A stretch of 64,000 bases of DNA. Origin: Zingiber officinale. Lineage: Eukaryota; Streptophyta; Magnoliopsida; Zingiberales; Zingiberaceae. The translations under genes and the position numbers were made by a program. Shown in pieces: positions 62,132 through 64,000 of this stretch. Below the pieces are notes generated by a model. The model ran no database searches, was not told where the DNA came from, and was given only the letters and a program-made list of their open reading frames with translations. The stretch covers positions 99,218,947-99,282,946 of the forward strand of contig NC_055992.1 of NCBI RefSeq assembly GCF_018446385.1, written 5' to 3'. Within the stretch, counting starts at the first letter, position 1. Every line of letters starts with the position of its first letter.

Positions 62132-64000
62132 TCATTTATTGTCTCTTTCCTCTTCGCTCAAGCTGCGAAGGATGAGACGAACGCCGTTGGACGGGCGCAG
62201 CGACAGCATGACCCACGGCGAGTGCGAGTAAGCCGGCGACACCGACCACGAGAACCTGCGGAGCACGAGGCAGAGCACGATCTTGAACTCCATCGCCGTC
62301 AGATTCCTCCCCACGCAGATCCTCCCCCCGAACCCGAACGGCAGGAACCCCATCCTGTGTTGGCACCCGCCGCGCTCCGCCGCCTCCCCGGACCACCTCT
62401 CCGGCCGGAACTCGTTCGCGTCCTCCCCCCATAGCGCTGTGTCGTGGTGCATGCCCACCACGTCCACCCACATGTTGGTTCCCTCCGGGATCACCACCTC
62501 CCCCACCCGCACCTCCGCCCGCGCCTGCCGCTGCGCGTTCGGCGACGGCGAGTACAGCCGTAGAACCTCGTTCCACACCCACCCCATCTGCATGAATTCA
62601 CCGGAAAATCCTTAAAGATTCGAGCTTTTTTGCTAAATTTTTTGAAATTTATCACCTTGGTGAGTTTGGAGAGCACGGCGGAGTCGAGCGCCGCTGCACC
62701 TGTTTCTCCGACGACCTCCATGACCTCCTCCCTCAGAGCCGCCTGCCACTTCGGATGCAGCGCCAGCAAGAGCATACTCCACTCAAGCGCCAGCGCCGTC
62801 GTCTCGTGGCCGCCGAAGAAGAAGGTCTTGCACTCGTCCACGAGCTCGCGAGTCGTCAGCTCGCGTTCCTGCTCCAGAAGCAGCCCGAGGAGATCCTTCT
62901 TCTGATCATTATTTTGGGACTTCTCTTTCTTCCTCGCTTCGATTAAGACGTAGATCAGGCGGTCGATCTCCTTCCCCAGCCGCCACGCCTCGTACGACTT
63001 CGCCGCGATCAGCAGGTTCCCGAAGGGCACGCCGACGAGGCGGTTCGTCTGGAACAGCATCGCCTGCATCCGCCGCAACTTCTCGAACACCTCCTTCCCC
63101 TTCTCATCGCTCATCCCGAAGCTCGCCTTCGCTATGATCTCCGCCGCGTTGTCCGTGATGTCCTTCGCGATGTCCATCTCCGGCCGCCCCATCCTCACCC
63201 TTGCGCTCCACTCCCTCAGCAGCTTCTCTGTCGTCTCTTCCATCACGCTTACCATTCTCTGCGTCCAGATCATCACACCGCTAATCAACATATATAAACA
63301 TATATAGAACAGCTAGAGCTAGTAATGTGACAAAAAGGTGAAATCGCTTGTCCAACGTCCCGTCACACCCGACTCTAGGCTATCACGAGAAGATAAATCA
63401 CGGCAGTGAAAAGGACAAGTGATGATGGGATGAGTTGCACGGGATCCAAGGATTTACATCCCGACAATCCTATAATTCGACCCCGCAATCTTATGTGACA
63501 AGCATGTTACCACTTACCATCTCGAATGATATGTAGGATAATTGAGCTACCAAGAAGATACATCGAGTAATTGATGAGTAATTACATTGAGATTGGTGGC
63601 GGAGAAGGCCGGCGAGATGATATGCCGGTGGCGAGTCCAGTCATCGCCGTCGACCATGACGAGTCCATTGCCGAACATGGGCTTCCGGTCTTGTTTGAAC
63701 ACGTTGGGCTTCCCCCATTTCTTGCTCATGGCGCCGGCGGTGGCCTGCCGCAGGAACTCCGGGTCAGCCACGTACAAGAACGGCTCTGTTCCAAGCCAGT
63801 AGACGAACACCTTCCCGTAAGTTTTGCTCCACCGGTGGAAGTAAGGGAACACGTAAGAGTGGATATCGTGAGAGATTGTGCCGCCGCCGGCGGCGGCGGC
63901 GGCGGCGGCGTCGTCGTCCGGAGAAGAAGAACCATCTCCTCCCTTCTCGCTCATCTCCATCAAGTTTCCCAGAGGAAAGACCGGCGGCGGTCCGTCGAAG
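62132..64000 (-). CDS. Cytochrome P450, CYP72 clan (5' end outside window)
   Basis: Visible exons in transcript order: 64000-63586 (continues beyond the window), 63258-62656 and 62587-62132; 490 residues, so roughly the N-terminal 20-30 (membrane anchor) are missing. The first exon begins FDGPPPVFPLGNLMEM in frame. Motifs: WTRHRHIISPAF (helix C), I-helix FFFGGHETTALALEW, ExxR in NEVLRLY, PERW (EFRPERWSG), and the heme loop FLPFGFGGRICVGRNL with the Cys ligand. An Ala run (GCG/GGC repeat, near 63890-63910) sits in the N-terminal loop. CYP72-clan enzymes act on hormones and terpenoids at the ER; CYP709/CYP735-type sequences seem closest, but the subfamily and substrate cannot be told. Coding exons are very GC-rich. 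Confidence 0.92.

Noticed and set aside
62069-62615. Plus-strand and alternative minus-strand frames across the P450
   Set aside because: They are GC-rich shadows of the true P450 exon 3; only the frame with ExxR and the heme loop fits the family.

Overview
This is a plant nuclear window. Genes have GT-AG introns and plant-specific families, and long stretches are plant LTR retrotransposons, CACTA, hAT-like and Harbinger elements and small terminal-inverted-repeat elements. The GC-rich coding exons of the P450 and eIF4A genes next to AT-rich introns hint at a monocot. I cannot name the species.

Layout. (1) 1-23114 is a deep transposon nest. A Tat-type Ty3/gypsy element on the minus strand (1-~16551) appears to sit inside a gag-bearing, pol-less copia-like element (~16552-22995). 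A CACTA transposon (3102-13320, 3-bp TGA duplication) interrupts the gypsy pol frame. A second pol-less copia-like element (4897-11145, 5-bp ACATT duplication) lies inside the CACTA, which also carries an exon of a host cytochrome b561 gene. (2) 23115-24300 is an array of imperfect palindromes, followed by AT-rich DNA. (3) 27074-30249 is a six-exon DUF789 gene (+). (4) 30.9-35.9 kb holds broken Harbinger genes, a relic of a WVD2-like microtubule gene and a Tourist-like element. (5) 37.0-41.8 kb is a decayed second Tat element with an antisense extra ORF, beside a dead exon 1 of BRICK1. (6) 42429-47230 is an intact eight-exon eIF4A-III gene (-) with a MITE in its last intron. (7) Two MITEs lie at 48.5-49.9 kb. 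(8) 50731-56343 is a 13-exon LRR receptor-like pseudokinase (+) resembling Arabidopsis At1g63430/At5g41180. (9) 57.0-61.9 kb holds nested LTR relics, including a solo LTR with matching target duplications. (10) 62132-64000 is a cytochrome P450 of the CYP72 clan (-) whose N-terminus lies beyond the window.

The four living genes are unrelated housekeeping, signalling and metabolic genes, not a pathway or operon. Exon coordinates were deduced by hand from frame, splice dinucleotides and family resemblance; no alignment was run. The most distinctive signals are the insertion order of the nest, the two pol-less retroelements with kilobase AT-rich phased arrays, the palindrome array at 23.1-24.3 kb, and the captured or broken host gene pieces (b561, BRK1, WVD2-like).
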